64,000 nucleotides of DNA from Comamonas flocculans (lineage in GTDB: Bacteria; Pseudomonadota; Gammaproteobacteria; Burkholderiales; Burkholderiaceae_C). The stretch covers positions 186,001-250,000 of the forward strand of contig NZ_CP042344.1 of the NCBI RefSeq assembly GCF_007954405.1. The letters run 5' to 3'. The position numbers were made by a program, and so were the translations under genes. Under the pieces are notes generated by a model. The model was given only the letters and a program-made list of their open reading frames with translations, was not told the DNA's origin and made no database searches. Below, in pieces: positions 9,165 to 16,357 of the stretch (position 1 is its first letter; each line of letters begins with the position of its first letter).

Positions 9165-9644
9165 TCAATGGGGCAGCTTGACGGCCTTCCAGCCGCTGTG
9201 GCTGAAATACTTGCCGTAGGCGTTGGAGGCCTGCGCGACCTGCACCACGCCGGCGGCGCGCTTGCCTTCTCCGTGCTTGCCCTGGGCGGCCTCGGCGCCC
9301 GCCACCAGGTCGGCCACGATGATGTGCAGCTGGGCGTCCGCCTCGGGGGGCAACTTGCAGTTTTCCACCATGTAGGCGACCTGCTGGCCGACGGCGTTGC
9401 CGAAGGCGTCGTAGTCGGCCGCCGTGGCCTTGCCTGCATGGGCCGCGGGCAGGATTTTCGTCACCGATGCATGGACGGCCGTCATGGCCTGGCGCAGCGG
9501 CGCGTCAGTGTCCCATTTCTTGCCGGCGTTGAGTTGCAACTGGTGGGTTTCGGCGCTGCCGTGGCTGTCGTGCGCGCTCGCGGCCATCGAGGTCAGGGGG
9601 ACTGCCAGGGCGGCGGCCAGCAGCAGTGTGGTGAGTTGTTTCAT
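9165..9644 (-). CDS. DnrO-like exported protein of unknown function
   Basis: A 159-residue protein with a signal peptide (MKQLTTLLLAAALAVPLTS, cleavage near AASA) and a His-containing mature N-terminus (HDSHGSAETHQ). The rest is helical, with LNAGKKWDTDAPLRQAM and VENCKLPPEADAQLHIIVAD, the pattern of proteins often named DnrO in proteobacteria; I recognise the pattern but know no proven activity. One cysteine is conserved in ENCKL. The ATG at 9644 was chosen over the longer open frame because CGGAG lies 7 bases upstream and the signal peptide then starts correctly. It is the last gene of the sigma/anti-sigma/sensor operon. Confidence 0.75.
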   Translation of the reverse strand: MKQLTTLLLAAALAVPLTSMAASAHDSHGSAETHQLQLNAGKKWDTDAPLRQAMTAVHASVTKILPAAHAGKATAADYDAFGNAVGQQVAYMVENCKLPPEADAQLHIIVADLVAGAEAAQGKHGEGKRAAGVVQVAQASNAYGKYFSHSGWKAVKLPH

Positions 9645-9767
9645 GGAAATGCTCCGTTGAAAGTTGAACCATGCAAGGTGGCCGTGCGGGTTGCCTGGCT
9701 GCCTTGCCCTCTTCAACGAAGCGCGCGTCTGAATGTTCCATGTGTTTTGCATCTTTGGTGCACGGCC

Positions 9768-10229
9768 TTATTTGCGGTGCAGCAGCTCCTCCTCGGTCGC
9801 CTCCTGCGCGTAGCGACCCAGCAACAGCTGCAGCAGGCGCTCGCGCTGGGCGGTGTCCAGCAGCTCGCGCTCGGCCAGCAATTGGGTGATCACGCGCTGC
9901 TGCTGCGCGGCCTGCAGGCGGGCAATGGCGGCCTGCTCGGCGTCGATGGCCGCGCGGTCGGGTGCGGCGGCGAAGATGTGGCGCACCAGGGCTTCGCGAC
10001 GGTGGCGTATGTCGTCCCAGTTGGATGACAGGTCGTGCAGGAACGGCGCCTCCAGCGCCTCCCAGCGCGTGCGTTGCCCGGGCGTGAGCGCCAGGTAGTC
10101 CGGCAGGTGCACGGCCGGCGCCGGGGGCGGCGCCACGCGGGCAGGGCGCAGCACGAGCGCCGCAAGAATGCCCAGGTTGAGCGCCAGCGAGACGGCCAGC
10201 AGGGTGCGGATCCAGGTGGGGTGTTTCAT
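9768..10229 (-). CDS. periplasmic metal-sensor/chaperone (CnrX/ZraP-type, Metal_resist fold)
   Basis: A 153-residue protein with an N-terminal membrane anchor (residues about 7-24) and a short Pro/Ala linker. Then comes an all-helical periplasmic domain starting LTPGQRTRWEALEAPF, the usual opening of CnrX/ZraP/CpxP-type metal-resistance sensors, with an R/E/Q-rich hairpin. CnrX-type proteins sense Ni, Co or other metals and hold an anti-sigma factor inactive. Its start overlaps the anti-sigma stop by four bases (10226-10229), fitting a sensor for the upstream sigma/anti-sigma pair. The metal is unknown; there is no His-rich loop that would point to one. Confidence 0.75.
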   Translation of the reverse strand: MKHPTWIRTLLAVSLALNLGILAALVLRPARVAPPPAPAVHLPDYLALTPGQRTRWEALEAPFLHDLSSNWDDIRHRREALVRHIFAAAPDRAAIDAEQAAIARLQAAQQQRVITQLLAERELLDTAQRERLLQLLLGRYAQEATEEELLHRK

Positions 10230-10693
10230 GGCAGATTCCTTGGCAGTCGGCAAATCTCGGTGGCGGCGCACAGCCCGCCCGGCGGCACGGGGTCGAACAC
10301 GCGCGCCATGGCGGGGTCGGCGGCCGCAAACGTGGTAGGAATGGCTGCCCCCGTGCCCAGCAGCAGCCCGCCCATCCACAGGCCCGAGACCAGCGCCGCG
10401 CCAGCCGCCAGGCCCGTGGGCATCCAGCCCAGAAGGTCCCAGCCGGCACGCCGGGGCCTGGCGGCGCGCGGTGGCCGCCGGTCGCGCAGGCGCTCCTGCA
10501 GCTGCGCCGCGAGATCGAAGCCCAGCGTGGGCGATGGCAGGGCGTGCAGTTCCTGGCGCAGCGCCCGCAGCGCATCGAGCTGCTGGCTGCAGACAGGGCA
10601 GGCCCGCAGGTGGCTCTGCAGCGCGGCCTGTCTGCGCGCGGGCAGGGCGTGATCGACAAAGGCGGAAAGGTCTTCGATGCGTGGGCAGGTCAT
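10226..10693 (-). CDS. zinc-finger anti-sigma factor
   Basis: A 155-residue protein. Residues 1-45 form a ZAS/zf-HC2 anti-sigma domain with the His-X3-Cys-X2-Cys motif in HLRACPVC, preceded by LSAFVDHALP. Residues about 85-115 form one transmembrane helix (LLGWMPTGLAAGAALVSGLW). The short periplasmic tail of about 40 residues has two cysteines (GLCAATEIC). Such proteins sequester a cognate ECF sigma factor at the inner membrane. It lies 15 bases after the ECF sigma gene and overlaps the periplasmic sensor gene, so the three form a CnrH-CnrY-CnrX-like signalling unit; the comparison is by architecture only. Confidence 0.85.
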   Translation of the reverse strand: MTCPRIEDLSAFVDHALPARRQAALQSHLRACPVCSQQLDALRALRQELHALPSPTLGFDLAAQLQERLRDRRPPRAARPRRAGWDLLGWMPTGLAAGAALVSGLWMGGLLLGTGAAIPTTFAAADPAMARVFDPVPPGGLCAATEICRLPRNLP

Positions 10694-10708
10694 GGTGGCT
10701 CCTTGCGG

Positions 10709-11263
10709 TCAGCGTGGCATGTGCTGCAGCAGCCCGGCGCGGGCGCGGGCGATGCGGGATTTGACGGTGCCCAGGCCGATGCCCAGCACCTGGGCAATGT
10801 CCTCGTAGGGCATGTCCTCGATGTCGCGCAACAGCAGGATCTCACGGTGCTCCACCGACAGCCGCGCCAGCGCGCGCTCCAGCTCCGCGATGCGCTGGCG
10901 CGCCTGCAGCATGGCCTCGGGCGTGGGCGTATCCGCCGGTACCTGCTGATGCAGCGCGTCGTCTAGCGCCACGAACTCCACGTGCCGCGCGCGACGCAGC
11001 CGGTCCAGTGCCTGGTTGCGCGCGATGCGGAACAGCCACGTGGACAGCTGCGCCTGCGGGCGCCAGCTGGGCAGTGCCTGGTAGACGCTCAGAAAGGTTT
11101 CCTGGGTCAACTCGCGCGCATCCTCCTGTGACCGAGTCATGCGCACCAGAAAGCGGTAGATGCGATCCTGGTTGCGCGTCACCAGCTCAGAGAACGCCGC
11201 AACCTCCCCGCGCTGGGCGCGGGCAATGCAGTCAGTCTCGTCAAACTGGCTCGGTTGGGGCAT
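10709..11263 (-). CDS. ECF-family RNA polymerase sigma factor
   Basis: A 184-residue sigma-70 family protein of the RpoE-like ECF type. Region 2 is visible in ARAQRGEVAAFSELV and DARELTQETFLSVYQ, then STWLFRIARNQALDRLRR. Region 4 includes LSVEHREILLLRDIEDMPY and the DNA-binding helix IAQVLGIGLGTVKSRIARAR. It heads a minus-strand operon with its anti-sigma factor and a metal-type sensor and is divergent from the PepSY operon. The start at 11263 places the family motif at the usual distance. An upstream in-frame ATG at 11299 would add 12 residues, and neither has a strong ribosome-binding site. Confidence 0.9.
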   Translation of the reverse strand: MPQPSQFDETDCIARAQRGEVAAFSELVTRNQDRIYRFLVRMTRSQEDARELTQETFLSVYQALPSWRPQAQLSTWLFRIARNQALDRLRRARHVEFVALDDALHQQVPADTPTPEAMLQARQRIAELERALARLSVEHREILLLRDIEDMPYEDIAQVLGIGLGTVKSRIARARAGLLQHMPR

Positions 11264-11425
11264 TGGGGCGTTAACGCATGAGGAGCGCAAAAGTTCCATC
11301 TTCGGGCAAGCCCTGACGAACCCGTCTTCGTCAGTCCAGCCAGACTCGCGATTCGCTTCATGCTTCTCATCAATACGTCCGATGGGGGCATGTGGCAACG
11401 TGAACTGACCGTTGGCTCGATCGGA

Positions 11426-11441
11426 TGAACACGAGGTGAAC
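11426..11441 (-). promoter_or_regulatory. 11-bp-spaced GTTCA direct repeat upstream of the sigma-factor operon
   Basis: On the minus strand two GTTCA copies lie 11 bases apart (complement of TGAAC at 11426-11430 and 11437-11441). One-helical-turn spacing of direct repeats is typical of OmpR/PhoB-type response-regulator sites. A similar repeat on the plus strand follows a few bases away, so one protein could control both divergent operons. The binding protein is not known. Confidence 0.35.
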
Positions 11442-11446
11442 AGAAG

Positions 11447-11465
11447 GTTCAGTGTTGATTCACCC
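11447..11465 (+). promoter_or_regulatory. GTTCAG-N6-TTCACCC element upstream of the PepSY operon
   Basis: The element has two TTCA units 11 bases apart and ends 56 bases before the ATG at 11522. The same pattern, GTTCAG-N6-TTCACCC, occurs at 15630-15648, 61 bases before the repeat-protein gene. That suggests shared control of the two transcription units. Confidence 0.4.
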
Positions 11466-11521
11466 CCGGTTCGTCAAAATTATTGGCATCAACAGCTCTG
11501 ATGCTGTGAAAGGAACCGACG

Positions 11522-11932
11522 ATGAAACGAAACCTACACCTCAAGCCCCGGCTGGCCACCCTGGTGCTGGCCGTCGCGGCGCTGCCAGCGGTGGCATCCA
11601 GCGACTGCGATGCCCCGGCCGCGCGATGGCAGTCGCGCGAAGCGGTGCGCCAGATGGCGGCGCAGCAGGGCTGGCAGGTCGAGCGACTGAAGATTGACGA
11701 CGGCTGCTACGAAATCCGTGGCACCGACGCCCAGGGCCAGCACTTCAAGGCCAAGCTCGACCCCGAGACCCTGCAGGTGCTGAAGATCAAGTCGCGCGAG
11801 CGCGATGACCACCACAAAGACCGGGACCGGGAGCGCGAGCGCCGGCGCGACCACACGCCGCAGGATGCGGGCACTGCCCCTTCCTCACCCCTCTTTACCC
11901 CGGGCAGCGCGCCGCGCGGCCAGGTGCAATGA
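11522..11932 (+). CDS. PepSY-domain exported protein
   Basis: A 136-residue protein with a signal peptide (residues 1-25, cleavage near AVASSD). A single PepSY-like domain follows, with WQSREAVRQMAAQQGWQVERL and CYEIRGTDAQGQHFKAKLDP. The C-terminal tail is highly charged and disordered, with alternating Asp/Arg/Glu/His around residues 97-115 (DDHHKDRDRERERRRDH). Such small PepSY proteins often accompany ApbE/DUF2271 redox clusters. The charged, His-containing tail could bind metal, but that is speculation. AAGGAA upstream of the ATG serves as ribosome-binding site. It is the first gene of a plus-strand operon. Confidence 0.8.
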   Translation: MKRNLHLKPRLATLVLAVAALPAVASSDCDAPAARWQSREAVRQMAAQQGWQVERLKIDDGCYEIRGTDAQGQHFKAKLDPETLQVLKIKSRERDDHHKDRDRERERRRDHTPQDAGTAPSSPLFTPGSAPRGQVQ

Positions 11933-11961
11933 ATCGCCTCCCCTCTTTCCAGGAGAACCCT

Positions 11962-12438
11962 ATGTCCAAACCCCTGATCACCGCCATTGCCGCAGCTTGC
12001 GCGCTTGCCGTGCCCGCCCTCGGCCAGGCGCGCGAAGTCACCATTGCCACCCAGCTCAAGAACTACGGCGGCGACGGCGCCTACCTGGCGGTCTACCTGA
12101 CCGATGCCAAGGGCGCCTACGCCGGCACGCTCTGGGTGGCCGGCGGCAAGGCCAAGTACTACAAGCACCTGGCGGACTGGAGCCGCCTGTCGGCCGGCGA
12201 CGCCAAACGTCTCAATGGCGTGACCGGCGCCAGCGTCGGCGCGGGCCGCACGCTCAGGGTGACGGCCGATCTGGCCGACGCGCTGATCGACGCCGGCTAC
12301 GAGATCCGCATCGACGCCGCCGTGGAAGACATGCGTGACAGCCCCTCCGAGGTGCGGCTGCCCCTGACGGCGGCGGGCGCCGGCAAGGCGCAGGCCGGCA
12401 AGCAGTACATCCAGTCGGCCAGCTTCCAGCTGAAGTAA
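11962..12438 (+). CDS. DUF2271 exported protein, candidate flavin carrier
   Basis: A 158-residue periplasmic protein with a signal peptide (cleavage near LGQA-RE) and a DUF2271 domain over the rest (ATQLKNYGGDGAYLAVYLTD; LWVAGGKAKYYKHLADW). Residues 88-91 read T-G-A-S within LNGVTGASVG, which resembles the S/T-GA-T/S motif that ApbE enzymes modify with FMN. With an ApbE gene two genes downstream, covalent flavinylation at Thr88 or Ser91 is a reasonable hypothesis but unproven. AGGAG at 11951-11955 fixes the ATG at 11962. It lies 10 bases before the reductase fusion gene. Confidence 0.8.
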   Translation: MSKPLITAIAAACALAVPALGQAREVTIATQLKNYGGDGAYLAVYLTDAKGAYAGTLWVAGGKAKYYKHLADWSRLSAGDAKRLNGVTGASVGAGRTLRVTADLADALIDAGYEIRIDAAVEDMRDSPSEVRLPLTAAGAGKAQAGKQYIQSASFQLK

Positions 12439-12448
12439 GGAGCAAGGC

Positions 12449-14653
12449 ATGAACTGGAAAGCCGTCCACCGATGGCTGGGTCTGAGCCTGGGCACCGTGG
12501 CCCTGGTGCTGGGCCTGTCCGGTGCCCTGCTGGCCCTGGATCCGGTGCAGGAGGCCTGGCAGGCGCCGACAGCACCGGCCGACCTGCCGGTGGCCACGCT
12601 GGTGCAACAGGTGCAGCAGGCCATGCCCGGCGTCGAGGAAATCCGTCGCCTGCCCTCGGGCGCCGTCGCCGCCTTCGGCTTCGACGGCGACCAAGCGCAG
12701 GCGCGCTACGTCGATGCAACCAGCGGCCAGCTGCTTGGCAACTACCAGCCCTCCAGCATGCCGCGCTGGGTCAAGAACCTGCACCGCGCGCTGCTGCTGG
12801 GCGATGGTGGGCGCTGGGGCGCCGCGGCCACGGCGCTGGCCATGGTCTTGCTGTCGATTTCCGGCCTGGTGCTGCTCGTGCGCCGCATGGGCGGCTGGCG
12901 CCATGTGGCAGGCCGGGTGCGCGGCACCCTGGCGCAGCGCCTGCACGTACTGGCGGGCCGGGTGGTGCTGGCCCTGCTGCTGCTGTCCTCGATCACGGCG
13001 CTGACCATGAGCGCCTCGACACTCGGCCTGCTCGAACTGGAAGCCGGGCCCGAGCCCGACGTTGTTTCCAGCGCCAGCACGGGGGCCGACCTGGCGCCGG
13101 CGCAGCTACCGCTGCTGCGCGACCTCGGCGTCGGCGATCTGCACCGCGTCAACCTCCCCGATGCGGGCGACCCCACCGACACCTGGCAGGTGGCGACCAC
13201 GCGCGGCCAAGGCTGGATTGACCGCCACAGCGGCGATACCTTGGCCTGGCAGGAGGCGACGTTGGCGCAGCGGCTGGACGACTGGGCCCGCGTGCTGCAC
13301 ACCGGCGAGAGCGCCTGGCCGTGGGCCGTGGTGATGGGCCTCGCGGGCCTCTGCGTGCTGCTGTTCTGGGCGAGCGGCGTGCTGATCTGGTGGCAGGGGC
13401 GCCGCAACGCGGTGCACATCGCCGACAACTCCCGCCTGCAGCAGGCCGAGGTGCTGATCTTCGTCGCCAGCGAGGGCGGCAGCACCTGGGGCTTTGCCCA
13501 GGCCTTGCATGCCGCGCTGGTACGCGCCGGGCGGCGCGTGCACAGCAGCGCACTGGAGCACTTCCAGATCACGCCCACGGCGCAGCAGGTCTTCATCCTG
13601 GCGGCCACGCATGGCGATGGCCAGCCGCCGGCGCATGCGCGTCATGCGCTGGAGCGCATTGCCGCGCAGGGCGGCAGCGGCGTGCCGGTGACGGTGCTGG
13701 GTTTTGGCGATCGCCAATACCCGGCGTTCTGCGCCTATGCACAGGCCGTCGAGCAGGCGCTGCGTGCCCAGGGGCATGCGAGCCTACTGCCGCTGGAGCT
13801 GATCCACCAGCAGTCGGCGCAGCAGTTCGCCCGCTGGGGCGAGGCACTGGCGCAGGCCCTGGGCCAGCCGCTGGCGATCGATTACCGACCCCGTCTGCCC
13901 GCCACCACCGCGCTGACGCTCGTCGAGCGGCGCGACTACCCCGGCCAGGCCGATCGGCCCACGGCCATCCTGCGCTTTGCCTGGCCGCGCCAGCCGTGGT
14001 TTGCGCGTCTGCTCGGCTGCGGCCTGGGCCGCTTCGAGGCGGGCGACCTGGTAGGTATCGTGCCACCGGGGAACGCGGTGGCGCGCTATTACTCGCTGGC
14101 GTCGGGCAGCGCCGACGGCTTTCTGGAAATCTGCGTGCGCCAGTGGCCCGGCGGCGTGTGCTCGGCGCACCTGCTGGGGCTCAAGCCGGGCGACAGCACG
14201 CAGGCCTTCATCCGTGCCAACCCGGGCTTTACCCTCAGCGGTCGACCGCCGAGCGTGCTGCTGATCGGCGCTGGCACCGGCGTGGCACCGCTGGCAGGCT
14301 TCATTCGGCGCAACGACGAGCGCACGCCGATGCACCTGTACTTCGGCGCGCGCGACCCGGCCACCGACTACTACTTCGGCTCCGAGATCGCGCGCTGGCA
14401 GGCCGAGCAGCGCGTGGCCAGCGTCAACACCATCTTCTCGCGCGTGCCCGGCGGCGGCTACGTGCAGGAAATCCTGCAACGCGACGCCGAACGCCTGCGC
14501 AAATTGCTGGCCGCCGGCGCCGCGGTGCGCGTGTGCGGCAGCCGCCCCATGGCCCAGGGCGTGGGCGAGGTGCTCGATGCGCTGCTGGCGCCGCTGGGCC
14601 TTGACGTGAACGCACTGAAGGCCAAGGGGCGCTATGCCGAAGACCTGTTCTGA
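12449..14653 (+). CDS. PepSY-TM / flavodoxin / NAD(P)H-flavin reductase fusion
   Basis: A 734-residue fusion protein. Residues 1-330 are a PepSY-associated membrane domain starting NWKAVHRWLGLSLG, with about four membrane helices and paired histidines typical of haem-binding PepSY-TM proteins. Residues about 334-470 form a flavodoxin-like FMN domain (VLIFVASEGGSTWGFAQAL; ATHGDGQPPAHA). Residues about 490-734 form a ferredoxin-reductase-type module with FAD motif RYYSLASG (near 545), pyridine-nucleotide motif VLLIGAGTGVAPLAGF (near 604) and the ending GRYAEDLF. It should move electrons from cytoplasmic NAD(P)H across the membrane to a periplasmic acceptor, perhaps the DUF2271 protein. The final acceptor is unknown. 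Confidence 0.85.
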   Translation: MNWKAVHRWLGLSLGTVALVLGLSGALLALDPVQEAWQAPTAPADLPVATLVQQVQQAMPGVEEIRRLPSGAVAAFGFDGDQAQARYVDATSGQLLGNYQPSSMPRWVKNLHRALLLGDGGRWGAAATALAMVLLSISGLVLLVRRMGGWRHVAGRVRGTLAQRLHVLAGRVVLALLLLSSITALTMSASTLGLLELEAGPEPDVVSSASTGADLAPAQLPLLRDLGVGDLHRVNLPDAGDPTDTWQVATTRGQGWIDRHSGDTLAWQEATLAQRLDDWARVLHTGESAWPWAVVMGLAGLCVLLFWASGVLIWWQGRRNAVHIADNSRLQQAEVLIFVASEGGSTWGFAQALHAALVRAGRRVHSSALEHFQITPTAQQVFILAATHGDGQPPAHARHALERIAAQGGSGVPVTVLGFGDRQYPAFCAYAQAVEQALRAQGHASLLPLELIHQQSAQQFARWGEALAQALGQPLAIDYRPRLPATTALTLVERRDYPGQADRPTAILRFAWPRQPWFARLLGCGLGRFEAGDLVGIVPPGNAVARYYSLASGSADGFLEICVRQWPGGVCSAHLLGLKPGDSTQAFIRANPGFTLSGRPPSVLLIGAGTGVAPLAGFIRRNDERTPMHLYFGARDPATDYYFGSEIARWQAEQRVASVNTIFSRVPGGGYVQEILQRDAERLRKLLAAGAAVRVCGSRPMAQGVGEVLDALLAPLGLDVNALKAKGRYAEDLF

Positions 14654-15611
14654 GCCCTTGCACCGGCTGCAACTGCACGGGCCGACCATGGCCACGCGCT
14701 GGGCCGTGAGCTGCGATGTGCCGCCTGTGCTGGACACGAACGCGCTGTGCCAGGCGCTGGCCGAAGCGGTCGAACAAGTCGATGCCCAGATGTCGCCCTG
14801 GCAGCCGGAAAGCGCACTGAATCAGCTCAACCGTGCGCCGGTAGGCGATTGGCTGGCACTGCCGGCGCAGATCCTTGAGGTGCTGGCCCGCGCGCTCGAA
14901 GTCTGCCGCCTGAGCGACGGAGCGTTTGATCCCGCCGTCGGCGCACTGGTCGATGCCTGGGGCTTTGGCGCGGCATGCGACACGCCGGACGCCGAGGCCA
15001 TCCGCGCCGCGCGCAATGCCAAACGCCTGCCGACACCGCAAGCCCTTGAGCTGGACTTGGCCGCCGGCCTGGCGCGCAAGCACTCGCCACTGCAGCTCGA
15101 TTTGTGCGGCATCGCCAAAGGCTATGCCGTGGATCGTATGTGTGCCGTGCTCACCGGACACGGCGTGTGCCACGCCCTGGTCGCACTGGACGGCGAGCTG
15201 CGCGCCATCGGCCCCCAGGCCAGCGGCGCGCCCTGGGCGGTGGCGCTGGAGAGCCCGCGTGCAGGCCTGCGCGCCGCGCACGGGGTGATCGAGCTGCAGG
15301 ACCTGGCCGTGGCCACGTCGGGCGATTACCGGCACTTCGTCCAGGTGGGCCAGGCACGCCTGGCGCACAGCATGGACGGGCGCAGCGGCAAGCCGGTGAA
15401 CAACGGCGTCGCCAGCGTCACCGTGCTGGCGCCCCGTTGCATGGACGCCGACGCCTGGGCCACCGCCTTGCTGGTGGCGGGCTCGGGCCAGGGCCTGGCC
15501 TTGGCGCATCGGCACGGCCTGGATGCCTTGTGGCTGCTGCGCCGGGGCGAGGCGCTGGTCGAGTTGGGCTCGGGCCGCTTCGCCGCTGCCGCATCGGCGG
15601 GTACGGCATGA
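14634..15611 (+). CDS. apbE: ApbE-type FAD:protein FMN transferase
   Basis: A 325-residue ApbE-family enzyme, which transfers FMN from FAD to Ser/Thr of extracytoplasmic proteins. Landmarks are HGPTMATRW at the start, SPWQPESALNQLNR, LSDGAFDPAVGALVDAWGFG, LDLCGIAKGYAVDRM, and the metal/FAD motif region ATSGDYRHF with HSMDGRSGKPVNN, then DADAWATALLVAG. No signal peptide or lipobox is visible, so export is not obvious; an ATG at 14688 would start at MATRW. It overlaps the reductase gene by 20 bases and has AAGGGG before its start. Likely targets are the FMN-carrying partners in the same operon. Confidence 0.9.
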   Translation: MPKTCSEPLHRLQLHGPTMATRWAVSCDVPPVLDTNALCQALAEAVEQVDAQMSPWQPESALNQLNRAPVGDWLALPAQILEVLARALEVCRLSDGAFDPAVGALVDAWGFGAACDTPDAEAIRAARNAKRLPTPQALELDLAAGLARKHSPLQLDLCGIAKGYAVDRMCAVLTGHGVCHALVALDGELRAIGPQASGAPWAVALESPRAGLRAAHGVIELQDLAVATSGDYRHFVQVGQARLAHSMDGRSGKPVNNGVASVTVLAPRCMDADAWATALLVAGSGQGLALAHRHGLDALWLLRRGEALVELGSGRFAAAASAGTA

Positions 15612-15629
15612 ACGGCGGGTGAAGAGGCT

Positions 15630-15648
15630 GTTCAGCACCGGTTCACCC
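15630..15648 (+). promoter_or_regulatory. GTTCAG-N6-TTCACCC element upstream of the repeat-protein gene
   Basis: Second copy of the element at 11447-11465, with TTCA units again 11 bases apart and 61 bases between its end and the ATG at 15710. Its presence in the short gap after apbE suggests that the repeat-protein gene has its own promoter, responsive to the same regulator as the PepSY operon. Confidence 0.4.
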
Positions 15649-15709
15649 ACACCCGCGCAGACTGCAGCCACAGTCGATCGTGACTGCATTGCAACTCAAG
15701 GAGAACGTC

Positions 15710-16219
15710 ATGCAAGTCGCCACCACCATCGCCTCCATCGGCATCGCCGCGGCCCTGCTGGGCAACACCGCCCTGGCCGGCGATCATTCCGATCGCACGC
15801 AGCGCCACGCCAGCCGCGCCGAGCGCATCGAAGCGCTGAACGCACCCTGGCAGGCCATTCCCAACTCGGCCGAGGCAGGCTCGCCCGGACATGGTTGGCA
15901 GTATTTCTTCAACCCGCAGGCAGCGCGCGCCGTCGTCATCAGCCCTGATGGCCATTACTACTTGAGCCGCGGCAAGGGGCTGCGCTGGATCGCCGCAGCC
16001 CAACCAGCGGCGGAAACGGCAACGGCGCCCTGGCAGGCCATCGCCAACCAGGCCCAGGCCGGCATGCCCGGGTTTGGCTGGCAGTACTTCTTCGACTCGA
16101 TCGCACCCCGTGCGGTGGTGATCAGTCCCGACGGCCACTACTACCTCAGCCAGGGCGATGGGCTGCGTTGGGTGGCTATGGCGCAGCAGCCAACCGGTCG
16201 CGACGCATCCATCGGCTGA
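15710..16219 (+). CDS. exported protein with two tandem ~50-residue repeats, function unknown
   Basis: A 169-residue protein with a signal peptide (residues 1-24, cleavage after ALAG). The mature part is two near-identical units at about residues 45-95 and 106-156 (period 61). Each runs APWQAI, AGxPGxGWQYFF, ARAVVISPDGHYYLS or PRAVVISPDGHYYLS, then GLRWxA. Conserved Trp, Tyr, His and Gly residues and the lack of Cys suggest a small beta-rich repeat fold; I do not recognise a family. AAGGAG at 15698-15703 fixes the ATG at 15710. It follows apbE and precedes cytochrome b561 on the same strand. Confidence 0.75.
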   Translation: MQVATTIASIGIAAALLGNTALAGDHSDRTQRHASRAERIEALNAPWQAIPNSAEAGSPGHGWQYFFNPQAARAVVISPDGHYYLSRGKGLRWIAAAQPAAETATAPWQAIANQAQAGMPGFGWQYFFDSIAPRAVVISPDGHYYLSQGDGLRWVAMAQQPTGRDASIG

Positions 16220-16357
16220 CAAACGGTGCTGCAAGCAGGGGCAGCAAGAATCCATCAGCTGCTTTTTCAGAACCGGAACGAGGGTTGGCATCGTGGCAGC
16301 CTCGCCTGCAAAAGCGCGGGCTGCCACGTTCACGCCCGCATCCACATTGAGAGCCTC

